Shown one piece after another: positions 1 through 13,222 of a stretch of 64,000 bases of DNA (within the stretch, counting starts at the first letter, position 1; each line of letters opens with the position of its first letter). This DNA is from Ophiura sarsii (taxonomy: Eukaryota; Echinodermata; Ophiuroidea; Amphilepidida; Ophiuridae): assembly GCA_035610835.1 (NCBI GenBank), contig CM069455.1, forward strand, positions 35,359,596-35,423,595, read 5' to 3'. The position numbers and the translations under genes are program-made. Below the pieces are notes generated by a model. It searched no databases and was not told the origin of the DNA. It saw only the letters and a program-made list of their open reading frames with translations.

Positions 1-2394
1 TACGAGCTTTCATATGATATGAAAATCTCCGTATGTTTGAAATAATTCTGTGTTACGAAAATGTGATCGGGTCATCTATACCTTTAATTTGTTAGTGTGG
101 TTTCGGGTTGTTATATCAGTTGAGGATCCTGATAAAAACCCACGTTAAATACTGTGAAATTTAAGCCAAGGTCTAGATGGCCTTTTTTAAATGAGGTTAA
201 CTTGTCTTTAATGTGTTGCAATTGATTCACCGTCGACGCGTCAATAGTGCTAGACTCATTGAACTGCATATAAATCTCATGGTATTCTCATACATGGTAT
301 TCAGGTCACTTACTTAACAACCAATGATTTCCCCTACAACAAGCCATAGGCATATGCCTTAAATGTCGGTTCCAATTGCCACTGCACCATGCACTTAAAA
401 CAATATTGGTCTATGATAGATAAACTTTGTGTGTATAATTATCAATCGATCACTCTTCATTTGAATAAAATAAACAAATAAGAACGTAAGAATTAAAAAT
501 AAAGCCCCTTTTCAGGGTCAATTAAACCAACTGAAAAGAGGGTTAAATTTGTACTTATTTCTAGACATTTGTTTACGTGTTTTGTGTCACTTTTCGTGGT
601 CATTTGATACAAAACTGGGTGACTAAAAACAAGAAATTGAACTTTATTTAAATTGTAGTTGGTGTATAGTTAGTTGGCTATCATGAAAGGGGTTATTGTT
701 TACGAGTGCATAAGGTCATGTTTTTTATACTGGGTACCCCAAAAAGGTGGATCTGTTACATTTGCACTACATATTATTACTTTGCATGCATATATTTTGG
801 CTATTTTTTATCACACATACTCAAATTTGGTCTTATTTTGATGAGAAAGTATTTGGCCTTTATTTTAAAAAGAAAAATATAAACTACCATGGTTCTGTTA
901 ATTACAATAGTTCGTTAAACCTAATTAGTCAGGGGTGGAAGAGTATGCAGGAGGAGTATGCGGAGGAGGAGGGTGCATAGTTGAACAAGTATGGTGCAAT
1001 ATACATTGGGCAAACATAAAATGCACTGGTTTCACTCTTGGTACAATTCTATATTGAAAACATAACATTATTGAAGCATATTTGAATTAAAAATGTAATT
1101 AGTTAATTAAGGAATCATTAATTAGCATTAAATAAGAAGCTCAAAAAATTGTTGAGAAACATAAGTTGGTCACAGTTTGCGAATGTATGCAAACATTTGC
1201 CTGCACCAAACTGTCCATTTTAAAAGTATAGAAAGGTTGAGGTACCCTTTTGAATAAATAAATTTAACTATTTAATTAAAAATTAAAAGAAGATGTAATT
1301 AACCTCATGTATTCTGTATTGTCTGGATGTTAATTAGCACATTTTGTTAAATGCGTTTGTGTGGTGTTATTACTTGTTTTTAACTGTGTTACCAAATAAA
1401 ATAAAAAACTGCTGGTTTTCATCAAGCTTGTAAACTCAGGAGAATTATTAAATTCTTAGGAATGCAACTGATATGACCTAGTATAGGATGACCAGCATAA
1501 GCACTTTGCCGATCAACATTGGATCACCCTATATGTTGAATACAACTTAAAACGAAAACATTTTATAATTCAATCTTAAATCAGACTCTTGAAATTTGAA
1601 TACTGGGTTCAAACATTATGGAAACTAACCTAATTTGTTCATTTGAATGTGCTTTGCACATCATGAAGGTGCAAGAAGGATGAACGCAATTAATTGTATG
1701 CCACTAAACATGTGCCATTGGGAAAATTTGAGTCATCCTGTAGTTATAGGGCCCCTTTTTATTGAACATTATTTGAAACTCATACCACTTTAAACATTTG
1801 CCACTTCAAATTGGAATGTAAAATCATGTTTCAGATGCAAATTTAAATTCATTCAATTTAATGATTTGTGGATAATCATGTATACCTAAATTAATGTTTT
1901 AAACACCCTATATGTTTAAAATTAACAACTTTACATAAGAAAAGGGTGACTTTCAAAATCAATCAATGTTCATGTACCGTACATGTAATTGATGCATTTT
2001 TATTTGAAATCTACTTGAATTTTGTTAAAATACTAGTCTTTGTATGTATGTAGTAATAGAAGCATTTTTCCGGAACTAAATAAACAAATTTTTAGACACC
2101 CTGTATGTAGAATTTCAGATTCATAATGAAATTTAATTTGCATATGTCTGGATGGGTATTTTATTAAACTACTTTAAATCTGTACTGAACTTTTCTCTCA
2201 TCACTTCATATACATAGTGGAAGTAATTATTGAAACCCTTCTTTTTTGAAGATTTTGCTTGTTACACCCTGTACAATTTTGGGCCACCCTGTATAATCAA
2301 CTTCATTGTATGCTATTTGCATCTGTTACAGTATATGCTTTCAGAATATGTATACTTTTACCAACTTTAAATGTAAACTTTTTCAGATATAATG
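1..2394. other. AT-rich intergenic sequence
   Basis: No gene recognised. Between 1520 and 2300 the word caccctgtat or caccctatatg occurs five times at irregular spacing, suggesting a decayed repeat. Short open frames look like chance. Confidence 0.6.
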
Positions 2395-2774
2395 CATTAA
2401 AGGAGGTGTCCCGCAAGCATAAAAGTGTGCATTATATGTTAAAACACCACACTTATAACAAAAACAAATAAAAACCGGAATCTCTCAACATGCCCTTTTT
2501 AAAATTCGCGGCGATCGAAAGTCCCAGTGTCGATGATGTCATAGTTGTACAATGCACATGCGCAAATTTGAGCACCGATTCCCATGACGTCATCGACACC
2601 GGGACTTTTAATCGCCGCGAATTTTAAAAAGTGCATGTTGAGTGATGGCAGTTTTTATTCATTTTTGTGTCTAGTACGGTGTTTTGTTCTATATAATTAC
2701 GTAACTTCGGCTCGATAATTATTTTTCTAACAAATAAAGCTCAATTTTGTGCTTGCGGGACCCTTCCTTTAAAA
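2395..2774. mobile_element. MITE with an inner hairpin
   Basis: Outer ends attaaaggaggtgtcccgcaa and the complement of ttgcgggacccttccttta. Inner arms of about 70 bp at 2467-2540 and 2583-2659 (tttaaaattcgcggcgat, gtgtcgatgatgtcat). Confidence 0.82.
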
Positions 2775-3134
2775 TTTATGGCAAAAGGGACATGTAACAC
2801 AAATTGTACCCAGTATAAAAAACATGACCATAAGGCAGTCTTCCTACACATGGTGCACATGATAGACGAATAACTGCAGCTCCAGTTAGAGGCCCACGCA
2901 AGGACGATAACCAGGGGTCGAAAAGGCTGGTCCATATCTTTGAAACGGCATACATTAGGAATGTTTGTAAATAAACATTATTTATTTTAATTTTCTTTAA
3001 ATATGTCGTTTACTCTCCTATCCTGACTGGTCCTAATTAAGTTTAGAAACGGTTGCACACCAATAACACTAATGATAGGTGTAAATTCCCGCACGGTGCT
3101 GTTTATATGGATATTATGCCGGCAGGTGAAGATA

Positions 3135-3400
3135 TCAATGTAATGATTCATGAATGCTATCTACTGAAGATAGCAATATAGCATATGTTATCTGAAGATA
3201 GCAATGTAATAGTATACTATCTACTTAAGATAGCAATATAACATACGGTCATCTACTGAAGATAATAATGTTATATATGGGTACTATCTACTGAAGATAG
3301 AAATGTAACGCCGTGTGTTTATCTACTGAAGAAAGCTATTGGGTTTATCTAAGTGATGAATGCAATACTATATGGTGCTATCTACTGTAGATAGCAGACA
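3135..3400 (+). repeat. Palindromic minisatellite ctatctactgaagatag
   Basis: About eight units of 25-45 bp, each with the imperfect palindrome ctatctactgaagatag followed by caatgtaat. Isolated related units occur at 17290 and 17382. Spacers are not unique, so it is not a CRISPR array. Confidence 0.88.
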
Positions 3401-4199
3401 TCCGAGTGTAATGGTTTGTTTGTTTGTGTATTCGCGAATTGCACTACACCTTAACCAGCTTTTAACTAAGGCCTCACATGCAACAACAAAACCTTCAGAG
3501 ATTTTTGTTATTCTCCAAAAGAACTATAATATATGGATAGCAACAGCAACACTCCTATTCAATTTCCTTTGGGTACCGGTGCTGTTGACAAATTAGGTGC
3601 CATTGTAATGATTGCCGGTATTAAATCGATTTCACTAAAAAACAGTTCCGCTAATCCCCGTGATTCCAAAGCTATAAAAGGGCAACCCGTTCAGTCCATT
3701 TCAATAGCGTCTTCCCACTCAATAGACATATAAAGCAATCGATTCACAAATGACGGTCATTTGAATGGAAAGTGATGGTACATTGGTATATGCTATAACT
3801 AATTTTAGGGACTGCAGTTTTGTTTTGCTTAATTAGGGTACTTAGCACATGATTTTAATTTACCAACAGCGGTATTCATATCGGGGAGAACAAATACTAT
3901 AACTTCTTTATTAGAACAAATACTACACGACTACATAAATCGCATGCTCCAACACGATAGGGGTAACGGAAATTATGTTAATGATCTACCTTTTCCTCTA
4001 CCAAGACGTACTTCAAATATAAACCATTGCAATTGTTAGGCTATGGTTTTGTATTTTGGGTACGGTAAAAGTGTGGGATTGGAAATGCACGTTGAGTCAA
4101 CAAAGAACAAAATGGTTATGGACTATGATTAATATTAAAAAAAACCAAAATATTGTCTTTGGTTAATGCTTAGAGGCACACATTTTTATTTTATTTATA

Positions 4200-4510
4200 A
4201 CAATAGGCTGAAGAGCCAGGACAAACCCAATAGTGAACAAGCACTAAATTAAAGGGATGCCCGAAGAATAAGCTGTACAGACACAGACCGGATGATCCCC
4301 TACTCTTTACGAAGGAGTCTGTGACCTTTTAACGTGCTCGGGGATAGCTCTTCCGATACACGGGACCAACATTTCTACGTGACTTCCGAACCACGGTGCG
4401 CCTACGTACATGCCTACTTCAGTCTGTACGGTCTGAAGGAGGCATGGAGACGAGGCTGTGTTGGTGTATCGTATTGAACTCACGCTCATGTTTCGGAATA
4501 ACGTCAAGTT
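4200..4510. other. GC-richer interspersed segment of unknown nature
   Basis: Stands out from its AT-rich surroundings (gatcccctactctttacg, ggagtctgtgacctttt, cacgggaccaac). An open frame of 66 codons exists on the minus strand, but no protein family is recognised. Probably part of an unrecognised repeat. Confidence 0.35.
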
Positions 4511-4593
4511 GACACTATATATTGAGGTTTGAAATGACCTGAGGGTTTTGTATTTTCATATAACTGAAGGTCAATGATAGTAATGTGTAGCAC

Positions 4594-4849
4594 AGCTCTT
4601 TTATGGCAAAAGGATGTATCTTATATATACTTTCCTAATGAAATACTTCCTTTTAACATGGATTGTGTTAACTTGGTTCAAAATTCCTCACTTAGGAAAA
4701 GGTTGCAACATGTAAAGACAATAAAAATAATATACTGCCTTTTACCACTACATGATTTATGGAGAAAAAAGCTAACTTTAATCATGTTAAAAGGAAGTAT
4801 ACTGTTAGGAAACTACATATAAGATACATTCTTTTGCTATAAAAGGGCT
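4594..4849. mobile_element. Fold-back MITE, 256 bp
   Basis: 66-bp inverted ends (gctcttttatggcaaaaggat ... acttccttttaacatg and complement). Confidence 0.88.
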
Positions 4850-5212
4850 GAGCAATACATAGCAATACACTTTATAAACGGTGTCATAACGTTGCAAAAG
4901 GGAGTAGGCAAATCCCGCCAGAGAAGGCGCACAAGATTTTGGTTCCATGAATGTCTTACATGAAGATTAAAATTTGATTTAAAGTTGCTTTTTTGAAACC
5001 AATAGGCCAAATTTGAAGGGAACACTGCTATCACAAATTTCCGCCGACACTCGTGCCTCCTCACCCCTACTGACCAAAATATCATTCTGAGGCCCTATCA
5101 CCCGTGTATATTTGTTTCCGTATATTTTCTGAACAGATGTATAATGTTGAGGTAGTACTATGCTGTCATTTTTATAAAAACATCAAACTGTCATGCACTT
5201 AGGGTTCCCTCG

Positions 5213-5840
5213 GCGGGACCCATGATTATTTAGCGTGTCCCCTAAATAAGCAATTATTCAGTGTGCGCCCTAAATCACCGACCCCCCCCCCCCCCCCCTG
5301 CCACCCCCTTCTAGGTTCTAGACACCTCAATGCTCTATAGACAGGCTGGAATCCAACACATCAGCTAATGTCGAGGTTATTTAGTGGTGTGCGCCTAGAT
5401 CCCCCCCCACCCTTCTGTGATCTGACACACCGAGACTCTACGTGTTGAAATTCAATATATCACTCAATGGCGAGGTTATTTAGTGATGTGCGCCCTCAAT
5501 GGAGCAAATTTCGGTGGTGTGCGGCCTAAATCAACCCCCTTGAGGGCTCTACACATGCTGAAATTCAAAACATCACCAAATGGCGAGGTTATTTAGTGGT
5601 GTGCGCCCGTAATGGAGACAAATCAAAGTGACATGAAAGTAATTTAACAAGACTACAACTCAAGTTCCAATGGAGAGCACCCAACTTAAAACATCACCCA
5701 ATGGCGAGGTTATTCCGTGGTGTGCGCCATAAAAACACCGCCCCCTCCCCTCCCCCCTCCCTTCTGGGATCTAGACACCCCGGGGCTCTAGACAGGTTGA
5801 AATTCCAAATATCACTCAATGGTGAGGCTATTTAATGATG
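5213..5840 (+). repeat. About 115-bp minisatellite array, left block
   Basis: At least five units, each with gaggttatttagtggtgtgc, a C-rich stretch, ctctagacacc and gaaattcaaaacatcacc. The family continues at 7130-7620. Confidence 0.9.
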
Positions 5841-6165
5841 GTTTTTTTTATTGAAAATCTTTATTATTTTTGGAATTATTGATCAAATGATTTTCATGTT
5901 TTTGGAGGTAACAAAAAAATCCCATTTTTTGGCACTTCTTGGTCGATAATTCAAAAAATAATAAGGATAAAAAAAATCTTCCTATGGAATTGTATTAGGA
6001 ATATAATAAAACTAGTATGACACAATTTTACAAAATATATTTTGAGTTATCTTTGCAGAACCTAAAATGGGTCAAAAAACGTGTTTTTATAATTTTCTCC
6101 AAAATGGTCAATTTCATGATCAAGGTTGAAATTCAACGCTTTCTGCAAAAAAGTTTAAAAAAGTA

Positions 6166-7043
6166 GGGTAGGTGTGGGTAATACGGGACCGTAGGTAATA
6201 CGGGACCGCATCACTGAAATCTTGTCTACAGCCGTCTGGCGTTACTAGCACTTTAAATAGAGCCCTCTATAGATAGATCAAACCCTTAGTGAATTGCATG
6301 ACTATTATCAAAGCTACCGGAAGAATTACCAGCCAGAAAATCACCACAACCTGTCAATTTAAGGAAAAATGCACCCATATTTTTGGTCTAATATAAAAAT
6401 AATGTTTTCATAGAATATGATGGTAAAGAAAAGGAAAGGGGGCGTGACCTGAATTTTTGCATTATTAAGCATGTTTCAGGTGTTGGTCCAACATGTATTG
6501 TGTGTGTGCTTCGCTAGTACAGTGTAAATTGGTGTTATAATGCATTGAATGGGAGCCGTGGGTTCACAATTGGTGAAGGTAATATGGGACAGCCAGCATG
6601 ACGGTATGCAAATGTCTTAAAGGTCCCGTATTCCCCACACCTACAGTACTTTTGTTTTTGTTTTTTTGTAGCAATGTACCTTTTTTGTACCAATGTACTT
6701 CATGCATTATTATCTCTTAAATGGATTAGTGGACCATTATTTGTGGTTTTTTAACAGTTACTATTTAAATAAAAAATGTCAAATAACTTTTCATACCAAA
6801 ACAATGTCCTCAAAACAATGTCCCGTATTACCTTCACGTGTAGGTAAGATGGGACATTTATGATGACGTCAGTATTTGATAATAACAGCCAAACCAAACA
6901 TAGAATGACTCTGGTTTTTTTATTACAATAAAGGTTTATAAAATGTAGATTACAAATAACAAACTTTGCTTAAATTTGAGTCGGTTATTTTGTATTTTAA
7001 TTATGCAAATGTCTTAAAGGTCTCGTATTACCCACACCTACCC
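6166..7043. mobile_element. 878-bp TA-flanked element splitting the minisatellite
   Basis: Ends gggtaggtgtgggtaatac and its complement, flanked by TA at 6164-6165 and 7044-7045. gggtaatacgggacc words recur internally (6171-6207, 6617-6640, 6822-6850). No transposase ORF. Confidence 0.85.
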
Positions 7044-7129
7044 TATATAGATTAAATGAATATTAAATAAAGGAGTTACAGCAGTTTTACGGAGGCTAGA
7101 GGGTCCACACCCCCTTTTAAAGGAGCACT

Positions 7130-7620
7130 TATTTAGTGGTGTGCGTCCTAAATCACCTCCCCTTCTGCACTCTAGACACCCCAAGGCTCTAGACAGGCTT
7201 CACTTAATGTCGAGGTTATTTAGTGGTGTGCTCCCTTAATGGAGGCAAAGTGAAATGAAAGTAATTCACAAGACTAGACTAAAGTCAAGTTCCAATGGAG
7301 AGCACCAAATTCAAACATCACCTAATAGTGAGGTTATTCAGTGGTGTGCGTCCTAAATAACCACCCCCCCCCCCCCCCCCCGCCCCACCCCCTTTTGGGA
7401 TCTAGACACCCCGAGGCTCCAGACAGGTTGAAATTCCAAATATCACTCAGTAGTGGATATTCAGTGTTAGTGGTGTGCGTCCTAAATGACCCCGCCCCAT
7501 TCTGGGCTCTAGAAAGGAGGCTCTAGACAGGCTGAAATTCAAAACATCATCCTCATAATAATGGAGCACTTATTTAGTGGTGTGCGCCCTTAATCTCCAC
7601 TTGTAGGCTCTAACCGCATC
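7130..7620 (+). repeat. About 115-bp minisatellite array, right block
   Basis: Four further units of the 5213-5840 family, interrupted by a poly-C tract at 7362. Confidence 0.88.
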
Positions 7621-7927
7621 ACCACACCCACCCCTCGCACAAAATTAATTTAAAACATCACCCAAACACTTATCCACATCTGCATTTGACCATTAGAGGT
7701 TAACCTTTTGTTTGTCTTTGGTCCAGGAAACTTTGCTATTTGATACAAAAATCTGTAGCCCACTGTTCATTTGCTGGTAGTAGGGGAAACTGTGAGGTGT
7801 TCGTCCTATTTTCATTTGAGGTGCTCTAGAGACGTCAACTTTAAAGATTGGACCTATTAATTGACATGTGAAAGATTGATATCTCGAGTGCTAGGGTTTA
7901 CCTAGCTCTGCTTCACAGCCTCTCATT

Positions 7928-7934
7928 ACCCCCT

Positions 7935-8000
<66 letters not shown>
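7928..8000 (+). repeat. Poly-C tract, about 60 bp
   Basis: Nearly pure C run. Other C or G runs of about 17-25 bp lie at 5281, 7362, 18114, 21968, 47408, 61238 and 61857. Confidence 0.98.
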
Positions 8001-8070
8001 ATCACTCCCCTTCACCAACCCTACTCTGATACACTCTGATACACATTACATCATAAAACCCTGCATAAGT

Positions 8071-8558
8071 TATAAACTGCTCACAAAAAGTATCGAAACA
8101 CTTAGAAATGATCCAATATGTAACGGCTCGAAAAGGTATGCATTAATCGAAGCAAGTAACCAAGTGCATAATTTTGTTCTGCGTATTTTGACACCTCGAT
8201 CGTTGAGATACGATGTTGCGGAGCGGAGTTATTGTTATTTCAATGATCGTGGGTCCAGTTTCAAAAGTGACACTCATCCCTATTGAAAAGCACGAATCTG
8301 ATCATTCTAAACAGTAATGCAAACCTCTTTTGATAGGATGATTGTCATTTTTGAAACTGGACCCACGACCATTGAAATGACAATAACTCCGCTCCGCTCC
8401 GCTCCGCAACATCGTGTCTCATCGATCGAGATGTCAAAATACGCAGAACAAAATTATGCACTTGGTTATTTGCTTCGATTAATGCATACCCTTTCGATCC
8501 TTTATATATTGGATCCTTTCTAAGTAAGTGTTTCGATACTTTTTGTGAGCAGTTTATA
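8071..8558. mobile_element. 488-bp fold-back element
   Basis: Two arms of about 210-220 bp (tataaactgctcacaaaaag ... and complement) around a short loop near 8292-8330. A single arm of the same family is present at 62012-62222. Confidence 0.9.
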
Positions 8559-8576
8559 AACCGACTATTTGTGACC

Positions 8577-8956
8577 GTCCACAACGAACCAGGTGCAAAG
8601 TCGCACTTTGCCAAAAGCCAATAGGCCTACAACACCATTAGTCGAAAAAAGTCAAACATTTTGAAATTGAGATTGTTTGAAAATCGTGTTGGTAAAACCC
8701 TTTTTTAATCACTCTAGAAAATGTCAGAATGATAATATAAACGCGTCAGAAAATGGTGACATTCTTGTAACTTTAAAGTCATTTTTCTCCAAATAACCCC
8801 TTTGAAAGTCGAGTGGTACATCGGCCAACAACTTGACAACTGGTTGTCCGAATAAGGCAAGTAAGGTATCATTTTAAAGCTAAATGTGTGTTCTCTAAAG
8901 ATATGCATATAACTCTAAAAGTCAAATTTGCTACTTTGCACCTGGTTCGTGGTGGA
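8577..8956. mobile_element. MITE with gaaccaggtgcaaagt ends
   Basis: Inverted ends of about 28 bp (ccacaacgaaccaggtgcaa and the complement of tttgcacctggttcgtggtg), only 18 bp from the preceding fold-back element. No ORF. Confidence 0.82.
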
Positions 8957-11900
8957 TAGAAAATATATAATAATTAGGTCTGAAACGGCTTAGAAACGCC
9001 CTCAGATAGCAACTAAATTCAAAATGTTCCGCATTCGTCAATATGCACAGCTCGCTACGCTTACATGCATAATGACCCTCCCTCGCCAACCTTTAAAACA
9101 AAATGGGTTTACCTTACATGAGTGACTTTATTTGAAATCTACACTTTTTGTGTGAAAGATGTTTCGGGAGATGGTTATGTCCACCATAGGGGGCGTATGG
9201 TATAGAATTCAGATGGATAGTCCATTAGGCATTATGCCAAGAAAAGTCTAGCTAGAAGCTAGACTTGTATTGTTATTTGGTGGATTTGTGCGCAATATAA
9301 ATCCACCTTACTGATTATTATTATTCATTTGTAAGAAATCAAAACGATGATGCTCTTTTCTTCTATGTTTTGTTTTTGTGGATTTTTAGGGGACATGAGA
9401 GCGCTTTCTCATTGCCATGCCAACTCATTGTGGATGATTTAACCTTGAATATGCGCGAACGAGCCATATCTGCCGTCTGGTTAATCGCTTGTTCAGATGA
9501 GCGTGATATTCATTTCATATCACAATACAATCGACACAATTTTTCACGACGAAAAACTATCATTTTATAAAAGTGTAGCAATTAGTATTTAGGTTGACTT
9601 TCAAGCGAGTCGATCACAAACAACCTATGCTTTTATTATCTTGAGTATAGTCAATATGAACAGACCAGTCCTGGCATATTTTGCGTTTTAATAAATAAAA
9701 AAGCTTGTACTATAGCCTCCTTACTGACAAAATAAAGATACATTACAATATGAAGGAGAAAAAAATGATGTGACTTAGCTTGCAACCGCCATTCTGATAA
9801 AAACATCGGGCCAATACGACATGATTTATTTGTGTTTTATATTTGTAATTTTCCACTGCCTCGTACTCTTTAATTTTCTCGACATGCCACGCGCGCAATG
9901 ACTGCGAAAATGCATATTTATAGCCTTTCATTAAAAGGGGCACGGAGATATTGGCGATAAAGATGCAATTTGGAAAAAATAAATAGTTTCAATAGATAAG
10001 GTATAATAGAACCCAGAAACGTAATATTTCATGGGAAAAGGGATGAGGTGATGGCGCTAGACAGACATTCTAGTGAAGCCATGCGTGCCGAATTCTGCAA
10101 ATAATTTTGATGTGATCTACATCGAAATTACTAAATTGTGAAATCATACATGAAATAGGGGGCCTACTGTGAATTATTAGGTAAACGGTTTCAGATGGGA
10201 GATAGTATGCATACAATAATAAGTATTTATTTGGTGCAAAAAAACTCAATAGTCCTGAAAAATTGAGGGCGCACTCCCATACGTTGTGGTGCAGACGACG
10301 CTGGACATAGGCGTATTCACGAGTATTCAGGTTAAAATATGCAAACGAGGTTACCTGATCAAGTGAATGGGACGACCGCTTAACAACGGTTTAAATTCAA
10401 AAAATAGCATTTACAATTGGGATGATTAGCCATCCCGAACGGTTTTGGATTGGAAACATTTTCTTCTAACCTATGATGAATTTTATGGGGTCATATAATC
10501 AAAATCCATTGTTACATTGAAACCAACGGAAATTCAAAATTAACGGCCGTTCGTAGCCACCGTCGTCTGGGTGGTGTGTGGTGGTGTGTGTGGTGGTGTG
10601 TGTGACCACTTTTAAAACAGTGTGAGCGCCATCTTTAAAAGAAGTATAATACAAAACGCCTTCCTATCTTTGTGTTATGTTTTGTATTGTTATACGGAAG
10701 TTTATCCCGGAAAAATTACGCTTGGTGATTGGTTGATAATGATGTCACGATGTATCAGGAGACGTCATCGATATCTTAAAACGGTCGGTCGGTTTTTGGG
10801 GATGTCCCTAAAATCGGCGCGCGCAAAAAACATGGGTTTTTTTGGCCATGAAAAATACAAAAGTTTTGCGTGAAGTACTAATAATCACGTTCAGCAATCT
10901 TTAATGTGCCATAAGATTTGTTTCAGTCCATTTTGGAGCTTTCGTTATCAAAATACGGTAAATCTACTCAGGCGTGTCAAATTCCGCTGTGGCCACTTTT
11001 CATGTGCAGAGAACTCCTTTATTATTATAATCGCCATTCAGTGTGTGTAAAATGAACATGATCAATAAACTAAATAATAATCTGCCGACTAAATCTTGAA
11101 AGATAGCTGACTTTGAGCAGAAAAACATATTTTCATTCATATTATCCATGACAAATCCCAGACTATTTGAATTGTGGAGGTATTTTAAACAATACATTGA
11201 CATGTCCTATAATCATCATTAGAACCACGAAAGCATTTTTTTCAGTTGAAAGTCACTTTTCTTGTTCATAAATGGCCAAAGTGGGATTCGTACCCTTGTT
11301 ACTGAATTAATCACATCTCGGTAGTTAGGTGAAAAAATTCTATGGAATAAAGTGTATTTGATAGAAAACTAATGTGGTTACCAACGGTCTATTTGTTTAA
11401 AAACATAAAAACATAGGATGTAATTTTTAATTAATTTTCTAACTCTTGGGACTCTTTTTTTGACACGCCTTGGAAGTGTATGCACTAAACCAGCCGGAAC
11501 AGTATGTTTACAGTGGATCTAGTCACGTATTCGAAGTGACAATTAAATGTCCCGCCCCATGTACTCTGAACAGATCAAATCATATCGTTCTGTGGAGACC
11601 ATCTTCATTATCTTGGAGGCACAGTTCAAATGAGGACATAGTGACGTAGTAATACATGCACTCTATGGGCATAAGATTGAGATTATGATTGTTGAACAAA
11701 TCCGAGATGTTTACTCACGTCACATTAGACTGTTTCGTCACCACGTCTGCTGACTTCGTCAGTAATAACGGCTTGGTGCACATGTTTTTCCAGTGAGAGA
11801 TGTTTTTCTCGTTTCCAGGATGTAAAGATGTGATAAGTGAATGAATGGTGTTGCATCCTGATCCTGCGAACGAGAAAAAAACATCTTTCACGGAAATATC

Positions 11901-12000
11901 TAGTTGATCAAGCCATCTGAGGAAGTCAGTCGATCTGGTTAAATGATACCGTCTAATGCGAGTAAACATCATAGATTCGTTCAACAACAACAAAAAAAGT
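8957..12000. other. Sequence without recognised genes
   Basis: No coding exon found on either strand. The 92-codon minus-strand frame at 11715-11993 resembles no family I know. Only the GGTGTG microsatellite stands out. Confidence 0.5.
10568..10612 (+). repeat. (GGTGTGTGT) microsatellite
   Basis: Repeated tggtggtgtgtg words. Confidence 0.9.
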
Positions 12001-12050
12001 AAGCCTTTTAAGGCTTACTTATTCAAAGATTTAAAAATCTTTGAATAATT
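12001..12050. repeat. Small inverted repeats
   Basis: aagcc-ttttaa-ggctt followed by attcaaagattt-aaaatctttgaat, two adjacent short palindromes. Confidence 0.7.
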
Positions 12051-12204
12051 TAATCTGGATTGTTTGTAGACACAATATAGAATTTTTCGTGTGTAAAAGT
12101 GAAAGATGTTACTCGCTGTTTCACTACCACACTGGTAGCTTCATCAAACTGGCAACTTAACTCTGGAGACGGTCATGAATTTAAAGGACTATGTAAATGC
12201 TGCC

Positions 12205-13222
12205 GTGTCACAGGGCACAGGGCACAGTATTAGGCCCACTCCTCTACTTTACATCAATGACTTGCCGAACCAACTCGCAAGCAAAACCAGACTTTTTGCA
12301 GACGACTGTCTAATATACAAATGGAAATGACAATCAGCATGTCAAACCCTCCAAGATAATTTGAAGAAGCTGGAAGAGTGGCAAGATAAGTGGAAAATGT
12401 CCTTTAACCCGTCCAAATGCTCAACAATGCGTATCACACATAAGAAGGATCCTCCAACTTCAACCTTAATCTTCTGTGGAAATGAACTCCAGCAGGTGAA
12501 CTCACATCCCTATTCTAGGCGTCGAAATTGACAACAAGATGACCTGGGCTCCACACATCAATAATGTGATCAGCAAAGCCAACAGAAGCCTTGGTTTCCT
12601 GAGACGAAACATGTGGTTTTGTACCAAAGAGGTGAAAACATGTACGTACAACATGTTAGCCCGTCCTGTCCTGGAGTATGCATGTGAGGTCTGGGACCCA
12701 TTCTCTGTTGTATATATACAAACGACTTGAGATGGTACATAGACGAGCGGCAAGATTTTGCTGTGCAGACTACCGCAGACACAGTAGCGTCACTGACATG
12801 ATGACCAAATTAGAATGGGAGTCACTTGAACATAGGAGGAAAAACAATAGACTGACAATGTTATACAAGATCAACAAGGGACTTGTTGGAATTGACGGCG
12901 ACGAATACCTGACACCACAACTCAAGACACAGAAAAAGCAACCCGCAGAAATATCAGAGAACATATGCCAGACTGAATGCACACAAGGAATCATTCTTCA
13001 TTCGCACCGTAACCCAGTGGAATAGCCTTACTGAAGCAGCTGTAAACGCACCATCTGCTGATGCCTTTAGGAAGCACCTTTAATTTAGTTCAACATCTAT
13101 ATAGCACCCAAAACATCGCGTCCTGCTTGCATGAGTCATCCAGTTATTTTCGTAAAGTTGGTGAAATGTATAAGAAGTTATACCCTACTGACAGAACCGA
13201 TACTGATACTGATACTGATTTT
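12205..13222 (+). pseudogene. 5'-truncated jockey/CR1-like LINE, reverse transcriptase remnant
   Basis: In shifting frames it reads YINDLPNQL, RLFADDCLIYK (the ADD of the RT active site), KWKMSFNPSKC, YLGVEI, MTWAPHINNVISKANRSLGF, NMLARPVLEYACEVWDP and ALRRAARFC-like sequence, the thumb and C-terminal region of non-LTR reverse transcriptases. At least two frameshifts and an internal stop disable it. The 3' end is a (ACTGAT)n tail at 13199-13222, typical of this class. The 5' part (endonuclease, palm start) is missing. Confidence 0.88.

Noticed and set aside
3135..3400. Regularly repeated units resembling a CRISPR array
   Set aside because: Repeats are imperfect, spacing varies, spacers resemble each other, and the context is eukaryotic.
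4307..4507. Minus-strand gene at the GC-richer segment
   Set aside because: No start context, no known family, and no splice-compatible neighbours; left as an unknown segment.
7341..7526. Proline-rich open frame
   Set aside because: It is translated poly-C within the minisatellite.
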